A stretch of 64,000 nucleotides of DNA from Variovorax sp. J22P240. GTDB taxonomy: Bacteria; Pseudomonadota; Gammaproteobacteria; Burkholderiales; Burkholderiaceae_C. This document shows, one piece after another, positions 41,479-50,210 of this stretch. The notes beneath the pieces were generated by a model. That model saw only the letters and a list, made by a program, of their open reading frames with translations. It was not told where the DNA came from and ran no database searches. Every line of letters begins with the position of its first letter. The stretch's first letter is position 1. Location of the stretch: contig NZ_JASZYR010000001.1 in the NCBI RefSeq assembly GCF_030316855.1, positions 682,001-746,000 of the forward strand. Reading direction: 5' to 3'. A program made the position numbers and the translations under genes.

Positions 41479-43311
41479 ATGAGCCTTCGTCCCACCCTCG
41501 ATTTCCTTCTCTACGACTGGCTCCATGCCGAGTCGCTCAGCGAGCGCGAGCGCTTCGCCGACCATTCGCGCGAGACCTTCGACGCGGTGCTCGACACCTG
41601 CGAGCGCATCGCGCGCGAGAAGTACGCGCCGTACAACCGCACCGTCGACACGCAGGAGCCGCACTTCGATGGCGAAAAGGTCATCCTGCCGCGCGCCACG
41701 CACGACGCGCACAAGGCCTTCGTCGAATCCGGCATGCTGAGTGCGGCGCAGGATTACGACATCGGCGGCATGCAGTTGCCCTACACGTTGTCGGCCGCAG
41801 CCAACAGCTTCTTCGCCATGGCCTCGGTCAGCATCGGCTCGAACATGCTCACCAGCGGCAACGCCAACCTGCTCATGGTGCACGGCACCGAGATGCAGAA
41901 GGACGTGTTCGCCAAGAACGAATTCGCGGGTCGCTGGGCGGGCACGATGTGCCTGTCGGAGCCGCAGGCCGGCTCCAGCCTCAGCGACGTCGCGACGCGC
42001 GCCGTGCCCGATGGCGCCGATTTCCAAGATGACCCGCTCGGCCCGCGCTACCGCCTCACCGGCAACAAGATGTGGATTTCGTCCGGCGACCATGAGCTGA
42101 CCGAAAACATCGTGCACATCGTGCTGGCGAAGATTCCCGACGAAAACGGCAAGCTGATTCCAGGCACTCGCGGCATCTCGCTCTTCATCGTGCCGAAGAA
42201 GATGGTCGACACACAAGGCCGCCTGACCGGCGAGCGCAACGATGTCGCGCTTGCGGGCCTCAATCACAAGCTCGGCTGGCGCGGCACGACCAACACGCTG
42301 CTCAATTTCGGCGAAGGCAAGTTCCCGGTGAGCGGCAAGGCCGGCGCCGTGGGCTACCTGGTCGGCCAGCCCGGCAAGGGCCTCCATTGCATGTTCCACA
42401 TGATGAACGAGGCACGCATCGGCGTCGGCACCGCGGCCACGATGCTCGGCATGGCCGGCTATCACGCCTCGCTCGACTACGCGAAGAACCGCCCGCAAGG
42501 CCGGCCCGCGGGCCCTGCCGGCAAGGACTCGGCCAGACCGCAGGTCCGCATCATCGAACACGCCGACGTGCGCCGCATGCTGCTCGCGCAGAAGGCGTAC
42601 TGCGAAGGCGCACTGGCACTGGAGCTCTATTGCGCGCGGCTGGTCGACGAACAGAAGACCGGCGACGCACAGGCTGCCGATGACGCACGCCTGCTGCTCG
42701 AAGTGTTGACGCCCATCGCCAAGAGCTGGCCCAGCGAATGGTGCCTCGAAGCCAACTCGCTGGCGATCCAAGTGCACGGCGGCTACGGCTACACGCGCGA
42801 TTTCCCGGTGGAGCAGTACTGGCGTGACAACCGCCTCAACATGATCCACGAAGGCACGCATGGCATCCAGGCGGCCGACCTGCTGGGGCGCAAGGTGCTG
42901 ATGGAAGACGGCCGCGGCCTGCAACTGCTGGCCGGACGCATGACCGACACGATGCGGCGCGCTGCTTCGGTGCCTGCGCTGGCCGGCCATGCGAAGGCGC
43001 TGGCCGAAGCCCTGCAGCGCATCGCCTACGCGACGAAGGCCGCGTGGTCCACCGGCAATCCGCAGGAGGCTCTCGCCAACGCCGTGCCCTACATGCAGGC
43101 CTTCGGCCACGTGGTGCTGGCCTGGATCTGGCTGGACGTTGCACAGCATGCGCTGGAGCGCGATGCGGCGAAGGCGTCGCCGGCCACGGCGGGGCGCGTC
43201 GCCGCGGCCGATTACTTCTTCCACTACGAACTGCCGAAAATCGGCGCCTGGCTCAACGTCGTCGAGAGTCGCGATCCGACCTGCACGGCGCTGCCCGAGG
43301 AGGCATTCTGA
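41479..43311 (+). CDS. Acyl-CoA dehydrogenase with extended C-terminal domain (DmdC-like)
   Basis: A 610-residue flavoprotein. The core has the FAD/substrate segment TMCLSEPQAGSSLSDV, GNKMWISSGDHEL, and the late QVHGGYGYTRDFPVEQYWRD and HEGTHGIQAADLLGRK segments, in which the Glu of EGT is the likely catalytic base. The C-terminal ~130 residues form the extra helical domain of the DmdC/FadE5-type group. It ends with TGATG shared with the next gene. Confidence 0.92.
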   Translation: MSLRPTLDFLLYDWLHAESLSERERFADHSRETFDAVLDTCERIAREKYAPYNRTVDTQEPHFDGEKVILPRATHDAHKAFVESGMLSAAQDYDIGGMQLPYTLSAAANSFFAMASVSIGSNMLTSGNANLLMVHGTEMQKDVFAKNEFAGRWAGTMCLSEPQAGSSLSDVATRAVPDGADFQDDPLGPRYRLTGNKMWISSGDHELTENIVHIVLAKIPDENGKLIPGTRGISLFIVPKKMVDTQGRLTGERNDVALAGLNHKLGWRGTTNTLLNFGEGKFPVSGKAGAVGYLVGQPGKGLHCMFHMMNEARIGVGTAATMLGMAGYHASLDYAKNRPQGRPAGPAGKDSARPQVRIIEHADVRRMLLAQKAYCEGALALELYCARLVDEQKTGDAQAADDARLLLEVLTPIAKSWPSEWCLEANSLAIQVHGGYGYTRDFPVEQYWRDNRLNMIHEGTHGIQAADLLGRKVLMEDGRGLQLLAGRMTDTMRRAASVPALAGHAKALAEALQRIAYATKAAWSTGNPQEALANAVPYMQAFGHVVLAWIWLDVAQHALERDAAKASPATAGRVAAADYFFHYELPKIGAWLNVVESRDPTCTALPEEAF

Positions 43312-43508
43312 TGGCTGAAGCCAACCCGCATGCCGCGCTGGAGAAATGGATCTGGATCCTGATCTACGGCGGGCTTTTCATGATCATCATCGGTATCGCG
43401 ACCGGACGCTCCGAAGAGACCCTCGGCTGGTCGCTCGCCGTGCCCGGCGCGGCGCTCACAGCGGTCGGCATCGTGCTGATCTACGTTCGTTCCCGCCACA
43501 AGGATTGA
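43311..43508 (+). CDS. Small two-helix membrane protein
   Basis: A 65-residue protein with two hydrophobic helices (WIWILIYGGLFMIIIGIA and LAVPGAALTAVGIVLIYV), a short polar loop and a basic C-terminus. Its ATG shares bases with the stop of the acyl-CoA dehydrogenase, so it is translationally coupled. No family recognised; it may anchor or assist an enzyme of this cluster. Confidence 0.7.
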   Translation: MAEANPHAALEKWIWILIYGGLFMIIIGIATGRSEETLGWSLAVPGAALTAVGIVLIYVRSRHKD

Positions 43509-43518
43509 AGGACACGCC

Positions 43519-43803
43519 ATGATCAAGCACATCGTGATGTGGAAACTCAAGAAGGCCAGCGACGCCGCCCAGTTCAAGGCCAAGCTCGACAGCTGCAAGG
43601 GCCTCGTGCCCGGCATGCGCGAATTCGAGGCCGCTGTCCGCACCGAAGGCCTCGAAGCCAACTGCGATGTCGTGCTCGTCTCGTGCTTCGACGACAAGTC
43701 GGCATTGCAAGCCTACCTGGAGCACCCGACGCATGTCGAGGTGTCTGCAGTCCTCGGCGGCCTGCGCGAATCGCGCAGCGTGCTCGACTACGAAACCCAT
43801 TGA
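43519..43803 (+). CDS. Dabb (stress-responsive A/B barrel) domain protein
   Basis: A 94-residue dimeric alpha/beta-barrel (Dabb, ferredoxin-like) protein with the hallmark start MIKHIVMWKLK and the helix/strand pattern LVPGMREFEAAV, VVLVSCFDDKSALQAY, HPTHVEVSAVL. Relatives include olivetolic acid cyclase and many of unknown role. Spacing of 10 and 13 bases to its neighbours shows it belongs to the acyl-CoA operon. Confidence 0.87.
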   Translation: MIKHIVMWKLKKASDAAQFKAKLDSCKGLVPGMREFEAAVRTEGLEANCDVVLVSCFDDKSALQAYLEHPTHVEVSAVLGGLRESRSVLDYETH

Positions 43804-43816
43804 TCCCGGAGAAACC

Positions 43817-44611
43817 ATGACTGCACGCAGCATCCAGAAACTTTTCGATCTCACCGGTAAGGTGGCGCTCGTCACCGGCGGCTCGCGCGGCCTCGGCCTG
43901 CAGATGGCGCATGCGCTCGGCGAGGCCGGCGCGAAGATCATGCTGAGCTCGCGCAAGGCCGACGACCTCGAGCAGGCTGCCGCCGAACTTCAGGCCGCGG
44001 GCATCGATGCGCGCTGGATCGCGGCCGACTGCTCGAAGGAAGAGGACACGCGCCGGCTGGCCACCGAGACGCTCGAACGCATGGGCGCCGTCGACATCCT
44101 CGTGAACAACGCCGGCGCGAGCTGGGGTGCTCCGGCCGAGGATCATCCGGTCGAGGCCTGGGACAAGGTGATGAACCTCAATGTGCGCGGCTATTTCATC
44201 CTCGCGCAGCAGGTAGCCCGCGCCTACATGATCCCGAAGAGGTCGGGGCGCATCATCAACATCGCGTCCATCGCCGGCCTCAACGGCAACCCGCCCGAGA
44301 TGCAGACGCTGGCCTACAACACGTCCAAGAGCGCGGTGATCGGCTTCACGCACACGCTGGCGGCCGAATGGGGCAAGTACAACATCAACGTCAACGCGAT
44401 CTGCCCCGGCTTCTTCATGACCAAGATGGCCGCCGGCCTGATCAAGTCGATCGGCGAGGAGAAGATGGCCTCGCACGCGCCGCTGGGCCGTCTGGGCGAC
44501 GACGAAGATCTGAAGGGCGTCACGTTGCTTTACGCAAGCGACGCCGGCAAACACATCACGGGCCAGTGGCTGGCGATCGACGGCGGCGTCAGCGTGGTGC
44601 TCGGAGCATGA
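43817..44611 (+). CDS. SDR family oxidoreductase 1
   Basis: A 264-residue classical short-chain dehydrogenase: cofactor loop TGGSRGLGLQ (about 20-29), NNAG motif, catalytic Ser in NIASIAG, and YNTSK providing Tyr and Lys. The late NVNAICPGFFMTKM segment is typical. In this setting it may oxidise a 3-hydroxyacyl or related alcohol. Overlaps the following thioesterase by 4 bases. Confidence 0.9.
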   Translation: MTARSIQKLFDLTGKVALVTGGSRGLGLQMAHALGEAGAKIMLSSRKADDLEQAAAELQAAGIDARWIAADCSKEEDTRRLATETLERMGAVDILVNNAGASWGAPAEDHPVEAWDKVMNLNVRGYFILAQQVARAYMIPKRSGRIINIASIAGLNGNPPEMQTLAYNTSKSAVIGFTHTLAAEWGKYNINVNAICPGFFMTKMAAGLIKSIGEEKMASHAPLGRLGDDEDLKGVTLLYASDAGKHITGQWLAIDGGVSVVLGA

Positions 44612-45066
44612 CCACGCCGGACAACATCAATCTGCTGTCCTACGTGGACCGCATTCCCTTCGCGCGCCACCTGGGCTTCGAGATCGCCAAGTTCGAAGGC
44701 GGCGAGTCAGAGCTTCGCTACACCGCGAAGCCCGAGCACCTGAACACCTTCGACGTGACGCACGGCGGCGCCTGCATGACGATGCTCGACATCGCCATGG
44801 CCGCGGCCGCACGCAGCGACACGCCGGAGATCGGCGTGGTGACCATCGAGATGAAGACGACCTTCATGGCGCCTTCCGTCGGCCCGTTGGTGGCACGCGG
44901 CAAGCTGCTTCACCGCACCGCGACGCTCGCGTTCACCGAGGCGAAGATCTACGACGCACAGGAGCGCGTCTGCGCGCACGCGACCGGCACCTTCAAGTAC
45001 GTGAAGCGCCGCCTGCCGACCGGCCCGGCCAGCGCCAACGAAATGCGACCCCCGTCCACCGATTGA
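44608..45066 (+). CDS. PaaI-like hotdog thioesterase 2
   Basis: A 152-residue hotdog protein with the pattern FDVTHGGACMTMLDIAMAAAA and VTIEMKTTFMAPSVGPLVARG. It resembles thioesterase 1 in fold but differs widely in sequence, so it is not a recent duplicate. Starts with an ATGA overlap after the SDR gene. Confidence 0.85.
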   Translation: MTTPDNINLLSYVDRIPFARHLGFEIAKFEGGESELRYTAKPEHLNTFDVTHGGACMTMLDIAMAAAARSDTPEIGVVTIEMKTTFMAPSVGPLVARGKLLHRTATLAFTEAKIYDAQERVCAHATGTFKYVKRRLPTGPASANEMRPPSTD

Positions 45067-45088
45067 CTGCATTCATACCGAGAGCACC

Positions 45089-46105
45089 ATGCCCACCAAC
45101 AGACAACAGATCCTCGACAACCGCCCCGAGGGCGAAGCCGTCGCCAGCAACTTCAAGCTCGTGACTACCGAGACGCCCGCGCTCAAGGACAACCAAGTGC
45201 TGGTTCGCCATCACTACATGAGCCTCGACCCCTACATGCGCGGCCGCATGAACGACGCCAAGAGCTACGCGCAGCCGCAGCCCCTCGGCCAGGTGATGCA
45301 GGGCGGCACCGTCGGCGAAGTGGTCGAGAGCAAGCACCCCAAGTACGCGGTGGGCGACAAGGTCGTCGGCTTCGGCGGCTGGCAGGAATACAGCGTGGTC
45401 GATGCCTCGCAGCCAGGCGCGTTGAAGAAGGTCGATACGACCCATGTGCCGCTGTCGCACTACCTCGGCGCGGTCGGCATGCCCGGCGTCACGGCCTGGT
45501 ACGGCCTGGTGAAGATCATCAACCCGAAGGCAGGCGAGACGGTGGTCATCACGGCTGCCAGTGGTGCGGTCGGCAGTGCCTTCGGTGCGCTGGCCAAGGC
45601 GCGCGGCTGCAGGGTTGTCGGCATCGCGGGTGGCCCGGACAAGTGCAAGTACGTCACCGACGAACTGGGCTTCGACGCTTGCATCGACTACCGCCAGCAT
45701 CCCGACGTCAAGACCATGAGCGCGGCGCTCAAGGAAGCCTGCCCGAACGGGATCGACGGCTACTTCGAGAACGTCGGTGGCTATATCTTCGACGCGGTGC
45801 TGCTGCGCACCAACGCCTTTGCGCGCATCGCGCTGTGCGGAATGATCGCGGGCTACGACGGACAGCCGCTGCCGCTGGCCAACCCGGCGCTGTTCCTGAT
45901 CAACCGGCTCAAGCTCGAAGGCTTCATCGTCAGCGAGCACATGGAAGTCTGGCCCGAGGCTTTGGCCGAACTTGGCGGCTTGGTCGCGAGCGGAAAGCTG
46001 CGGCCGCGCGAGTCGGTTGCGCAAGGCATCGAATCGGCGCCCGAAGCCTTCCTGGGCCTGCTCAAGGGCAGGAACTTCGGCAAGCAACTCGTCAAACTGA
46101 TCTGA
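45089..46105 (+). CDS. NADP-dependent MDR oxidoreductase (CurA/leukotriene B4 reductase-like)
   Basis: A 338-residue zinc-free medium-chain reductase. The N-terminal half has SLDPYMRGRMND, and the cofactor domain has ITAASGAVGSAFGALAKARG followed by DGYFENVGGYIFDAVL. Relatives (CurA, PTGR) reduce the double bond of alpha,beta-unsaturated carbonyl compounds using NADPH. It fits a helper role for unsaturated intermediates. 22-base gaps on both sides. Confidence 0.9.
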   Translation: MPTNRQQILDNRPEGEAVASNFKLVTTETPALKDNQVLVRHHYMSLDPYMRGRMNDAKSYAQPQPLGQVMQGGTVGEVVESKHPKYAVGDKVVGFGGWQEYSVVDASQPGALKKVDTTHVPLSHYLGAVGMPGVTAWYGLVKIINPKAGETVVITAASGAVGSAFGALAKARGCRVVGIAGGPDKCKYVTDELGFDACIDYRQHPDVKTMSAALKEACPNGIDGYFENVGGYIFDAVLLRTNAFARIALCGMIAGYDGQPLPLANPALFLINRLKLEGFIVSEHMEVWPEALAELGGLVASGKLRPRESVAQGIESAPEAFLGLLKGRNFGKQLVKLI

Positions 46106-46127
46106 CCAAGCCATACGGAGGCCGGAT

Positions 46128-47768
46128 ATGGATACGACTCACGAGGTCTTCAACCAGCCGGCTCCGCTGAGCGGCTACAACCTCTTCGAGACCAACCGGC
46201 CGCTGCGCGATGCGTTGAAGTTCAATGCGCCGCAATTGCAGCTTGCGCCGCTGGAGCATTTGGGTGCGCAGATCGGCACCGCGGAAATGCAGACGCATGC
46301 ACGGCTCGCGAACACGCACACGCCGGTGCTGCACACGCACGACCGCTTCGGCCGGCGCATCGACGAGGTGGAGTTTCATCCGAGCTATCACGCGCTCATG
46401 ACGACGGCTGTGGGCGCGGGCCTGCACGGCACGCCGTGGACCGGCGATTCGCCGTCGTGCCACGTACGGCGCGCGGCGGGCTTCATGCTCTTCACGGAAC
46501 TCGAGCCGTCGATCCTCTGCCCGATCTCGATGAGCTACGCGGTGACGCCGGCGTTGCGCGGCAATGCGGCCATTCACGCCGACTGGGGGCCGAAGCTGGC
46601 GAGCCTCTGGTACGACCCTGTCCTGAAGCCATGGCACGAGAAACCCGGCGTGACCATGGGCATGGGCATGACAGAGAAACAGGGCGGCTCGGACGTGCGT
46701 GCCAACACGACGCGGGCCGTCCGCGCCGGCAGCGACATCTGGGGCGAGCGCTACGAGATCACCGGCCACAAGTGGTTCTTCTCCGCGCCGATGTGCGACG
46801 CCTTTCTGGTGCTCGCGCAGGCGCCGGCCGGGTTGTCGTGCTTTTTCCTGCCGCGTGTGCTGTCGGACGGGAGCCGCAACACCATCCACATCCAGCGGCT
46901 GAAGGACAAGCTCGGCAACAAGGCCAATGCGAGTTCCGAAGTCGAATTCCACGGCGCGAGTGCCTGGCTGGTCGGGGAAGAGGGCCGCGGCATTTCGCAG
47001 ATCCTCGAGATGGGCACGATGACTCGGCTCGATTGCGCGCTCGGCACCAGCGGACTGATGCGGCAGGCGTTGAGCCTTGCGCTGAACCACACCACGCAAC
47101 GCCAGGCCTTCGGCAAACGGCTGATCGAGCAGCCGCTGATGAAGAACGTGCTGGCCGATCTGGCGCTCGAAAGCGAAGCGGCGACCGCGCTCGCCATCCG
47201 CCTCGCACGGGCCTTCGACCATCCGGACGAGGAACACGAACGCCTCATGGCGCGGCTGCTCACGCCGGTCGCCAAGTTCTGGATCTGCAAGCGTGGCAGC
47301 CTCTTCGCGCAGGAGGCGATGGAATGCCTTGGCGGCAATGGCTATGTGGAAGAGGGCGGCGAAGGCGTGATGGCCCGCGTCTACCGCGAGATGCCGCTCA
47401 ACTCCATCTGGGAAGGCGCCGGCAACATCATGGCGCTCGACCTGCTGCGCGGCCTGCGCAAGGGCGATGCCATTGCTGCGCTGGCGCGCGAACTGGCGCC
47501 GGCGCGAGGCAGCGACGCAGCGTTCGACCGTCTGGCCAAGGCGCTGCCGGCACGCATCGAGGCGATGGCGACCGAGACCGAGGCGCGCCGTCTGGCGCAG
47601 GACGTAGCGCTGGCGGTGCAGGGCGCATTGCTCGCACAGACTGCGCCGGCCGCCGTCGTCGGCGCCTTCTGCGCATCGCGCCTCGGCGGCGACTGGGGCC
47701 ACGCCTTCGGCACGCTCGGCGCCGGCGTCGATTTCGATGCGATCATTGCGCGCGCGCAGCCTCATTGA
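46128..47768 (+). CDS. AidB-like acyl-CoA dehydrogenase
   Basis: A 546-residue flavoprotein with the AidB-family pattern FNQPAPLSGYNLFETNRPLR at the N-terminus, GMGMTEKQGGSDVRANTTRA, ITGHKWFFSAPMCDAF and the C-terminal GNGYVEEGG and IWEGAGNIMALDLLRGL. E. coli AidB is an alkylation-response flavoprotein with weak isovaleryl-CoA dehydrogenase activity. In this operon a catabolic role is more likely than DNA protection, but that is inference. Confidence 0.9.
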   Translation: MDTTHEVFNQPAPLSGYNLFETNRPLRDALKFNAPQLQLAPLEHLGAQIGTAEMQTHARLANTHTPVLHTHDRFGRRIDEVEFHPSYHALMTTAVGAGLHGTPWTGDSPSCHVRRAAGFMLFTELEPSILCPISMSYAVTPALRGNAAIHADWGPKLASLWYDPVLKPWHEKPGVTMGMGMTEKQGGSDVRANTTRAVRAGSDIWGERYEITGHKWFFSAPMCDAFLVLAQAPAGLSCFFLPRVLSDGSRNTIHIQRLKDKLGNKANASSEVEFHGASAWLVGEEGRGISQILEMGTMTRLDCALGTSGLMRQALSLALNHTTQRQAFGKRLIEQPLMKNVLADLALESEAATALAIRLARAFDHPDEEHERLMARLLTPVAKFWICKRGSLFAQEAMECLGGNGYVEEGGEGVMARVYREMPLNSIWEGAGNIMALDLLRGLRKGDAIAALARELAPARGSDAAFDRLAKALPARIEAMATETEARRLAQDVALAVQGALLAQTAPAAVVGAFCASRLGGDWGHAFGTLGAGVDFDAIIARAQPH

Positions 47769-47791
47769 TCCCGCACCCGCGAAGGACTTCC

Positions 47792-48730
47792 ATGGCAGAC
47801 CTGATCCTCCACCACTACGCGACCTCGCCGTTCTCCGAAAAGATCCGGCTGATCCTCGGCTACAAGAAGCTGGCCTGGAAGTCGGTGATCATTCCGCAGA
47901 TCATGCCCAAGCCCGATCTCGTCGCGCTCACGGGCGGCTACCGCAAGACGCCTGTGCTTCAGATCGGCGCCGACATCTATTGCGACACCGCGCTGATTTG
48001 CGACGTGATCGAGCACCTGGCGCCGACGCCGTCGATCTATCCCGAGCCGGGCAAGGGCCTGTCCCGGCTCGTCGCGCAATGGGCCGACACCTCCCTGTTC
48101 TGGGCCTCGATGGCCTACAGCTTCAGCGGCAAAGGCGCGGCAGACGTTTTCGGCAAGGCGCCGCCCGAACTCGCCAAGGCTTTCGGCGACGACCGCAAGG
48201 CGATGAGCGGCAACATGGTCCGGCTACGCCCCGGAGATGCCGCGGCGGCCTACAAGTCCTACCTGCGGCGCCTGTCCGACATGCTGGACGACACCGACTG
48301 CCTGCTCGGCGCGTTCCCCACAGTGGCGGACTTCGCCTGCTATCACCCGCTGTGGTTTACTCGCAAGCGCACGCCTTCGATGGCCGGCATCCTGCAGCTC
48401 ACGCCGGCGGTGGTCGACTGGCTGGACCGCATGGCCGGCATCGGGCACGGCACGATGGAGACCTTCGATGGGACGCAGGCCATCGAAGTGGCGGCCGCGT
48501 CGGAACCGCACACACTGCTGTCCGACAGCACTTTCCAGGACGAGCACGGTATCGCGCTCGGATCGCGCGTCACGATCGCGGCCGAAAGCTTCGGGCCGGA
48601 GCCGACCGAGGGCGAACTGATCGCCGCCTCGCGCACGCACTACTCGCTGCGCCGTACAGGCGATCGCATCGGCACGGTGCACGTGCATTTCCCGCGAATC
48701 GGCTACGTGCTCAAGCCCGTCGAGAGTTGA
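47792..48730 (+). CDS. Glutathione S-transferase-like protein with C-terminal extension
   Basis: A 312-residue protein. Residues 1-80 form a thioredoxin-like GST N-domain (HYATSPFSEKIRLILGYKKL and GGYRKTPVLQIGADIYCDTA), followed by a helical C-domain to about residue 225. A further ~85 residues form a predicted beta-rich tail (GIALGSRVTIAAESFG, GTVHVHFPRIGYVL) that common GSTs of ~200-230 residues lack. Possibly detoxifies reactive acyl or enal intermediates of the pathway. Confidence 0.85.
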   Translation: MADLILHHYATSPFSEKIRLILGYKKLAWKSVIIPQIMPKPDLVALTGGYRKTPVLQIGADIYCDTALICDVIEHLAPTPSIYPEPGKGLSRLVAQWADTSLFWASMAYSFSGKGAADVFGKAPPELAKAFGDDRKAMSGNMVRLRPGDAAAAYKSYLRRLSDMLDDTDCLLGAFPTVADFACYHPLWFTRKRTPSMAGILQLTPAVVDWLDRMAGIGHGTMETFDGTQAIEVAAASEPHTLLSDSTFQDEHGIALGSRVTIAAESFGPEPTEGELIAASRTHYSLRRTGDRIGTVHVHFPRIGYVLKPVES

Positions 48731-48830
48731 TGCGCGGACGACGCAGCGCGGGCACCTTTGCGACTGCATGTTTAGCGATTCCGTCATTCAATAGCGTCTC
48801 CGCAGAACAGAGACGAAAGGACACGCGCAA

Positions 48831-49733
48831 ATGATTCAGGATTTCAAGGGCACGACGGCCGTTCTCACCGGTGCAGGCTCCGGCTTCGGCCTCGAATGCG
48901 CGCGCATCGGCGCAGCACGCGGCATGAACCTCGTGCTGGTCGACGTGCAGCAGGACGCGCTCGACAAGGCACAGGCAGAGATGGAAGCCGCCGGCGCACA
49001 GGTGCTCGCGCGCAAGGTCGACGTGGCCAATGCTGCGCAGATGGAAGCGCTGGCCAAAGACGTGCAGCAGCGTTTCGGCGCGCCGCATTTCGTCTTCAAC
49101 AACGCCGGCGTGGGCGCGGGCGGCCTCGTGTGGGAGAACACAGTCGCCGATTGGGAATGGGTGCTCGGCGTCGACCTGTGGGGCGTCGTGCATGGCGTGC
49201 GCCTGTTCACTCCGATGATGCTGGAGGCCGCTGCCAAGGATCCGGCCTACCGCGGCCACATCGTCAACACCGCCAGCATGGCGGGCCTGCTGACGCCGCC
49301 CAACATGGGCATCTACAACACGGCCAAGGCGGCCGTCGTGAGCCTGACCGAGACGCTCTTCCAGGACTTGAAGCTCGTCACTGACCAGGTCGGCGCCAGC
49401 CTGCTGTGCCCTTACTTCGTGCCCACGGGCATCACGCAGAGCGAGCGCAACCGTCCGGGCTCACTGCCCACCGGCGAACTCACCAAGAGCCAGTTGATCG
49501 GCCAGGCCATGAGCAACAAGGCCGTGAGCAGCGGCAAGGTAACCGCCGCCGAAGTGGCGCAGAAGGTCTTCGAAGCGATCAGCGCGAATCAGTTCTACGT
49601 GTTCAGCCATCCCAAGGCCCTGGGCAACGTGAAGAGCCGCATGGAGAACATCGTGTCGATCACGAATCCCGCCGATCCCTTCCTGGAGCGGCCAGAGATC
49701 GGTGCGAACCTGCGCGCGCAATTGCGCTCGTAA
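48831..49733 (+). CDS. SDR family oxidoreductase 2
   Basis: A 300-residue short-chain dehydrogenase with cofactor loop TGAGSGFGLECARIG, FNNAGVG, catalytic NTASMAG and YNTAK (Tyr and Lys). It has a longer C-terminal part than SDR 1 (VTAAEVAQKVFEAISANQFY), seen in several SDRs near fatty-acid genes. A 100-base gap precedes it, so it may have its own promoter. Confidence 0.9.
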   Translation: MIQDFKGTTAVLTGAGSGFGLECARIGAARGMNLVLVDVQQDALDKAQAEMEAAGAQVLARKVDVANAAQMEALAKDVQQRFGAPHFVFNNAGVGAGGLVWENTVADWEWVLGVDLWGVVHGVRLFTPMMLEAAAKDPAYRGHIVNTASMAGLLTPPNMGIYNTAKAAVVSLTETLFQDLKLVTDQVGASLLCPYFVPTGITQSERNRPGSLPTGELTKSQLIGQAMSNKAVSSGKVTAAEVAQKVFEAISANQFYVFSHPKALGNVKSRMENIVSITNPADPFLERPEIGANLRAQLRS

Positions 49734-49838
49734 TCCCGCACCGGCCATTGGGGGTTTGGGTAGGCTCTGGAAGAGGGCCTGCTTATACTGAACTTCTCGG
49801 TTCTGTATCGTCAACCCAAGCTTCAAGGAGACCCTTGC

Positions 49839-50198
49839 ATGGCCTACGTCGATGGATTTGTTGTTCCCGTTCCCAAGAACAATATCGAGAAGTATCGCGA
49901 GATAGCCACGAAGGCCGGCAAGGTCTGGCGCGAACACGGCGCGCTCGAATACCGCGAATGCGTTGCCGACGATGTGAAGCCGGGCGAGGTCACATCGTTT
50001 CCGCAAAGTGTGAACCTGAAGGACGACGAGACCGTCGTCTTCGCCTACATCGTCTTCAACTCGCGCGCCCACCGCGACGAGGTCAATGCCAAGGTCATGA
50101 GCGATCCCCGCCTCGCCGAGATGATGGACATGAAGAGCATGCCTTTCGATGGCAAGCGCATGTTCTGGGGTGGCTTCGAGACCCTGGTCGCGCTCTGA
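49839..50198 (+). CDS. DUF1428 family protein
   Basis: A 119-residue protein starting MAYVDGFVVPVPKNNIEKYR, with DETVVFAYIVFNSRAHRD and DMKSMPFDGKRMFWGGFE, the signature of the DUF1428 (YciI/Dabb-like ferredoxin fold) family. Function not established. AAGGAGA upstream is a good ribosome binding site; TATACT at 49784-49789 may be a -10 box. Converges on the aldo/keto reductase gene, 12 bases away. Confidence 0.85.
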   Translation: MAYVDGFVVPVPKNNIEKYREIATKAGKVWREHGALEYRECVADDVKPGEVTSFPQSVNLKDDETVVFAYIVFNSRAHRDEVNAKVMSDPRLAEMMDMKSMPFDGKRMFWGGFETLVAL

Positions 50199-50210
50199 GC
50201 GCCCTGGACA

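Noticed and set aside
50190..50202. GCGCT-CTG-AGCGC hairpin at the end of the DUF1428 gene as a terminator
   Set aside because: Stem is only five base pairs, overlaps the stop codon and has no T-run.
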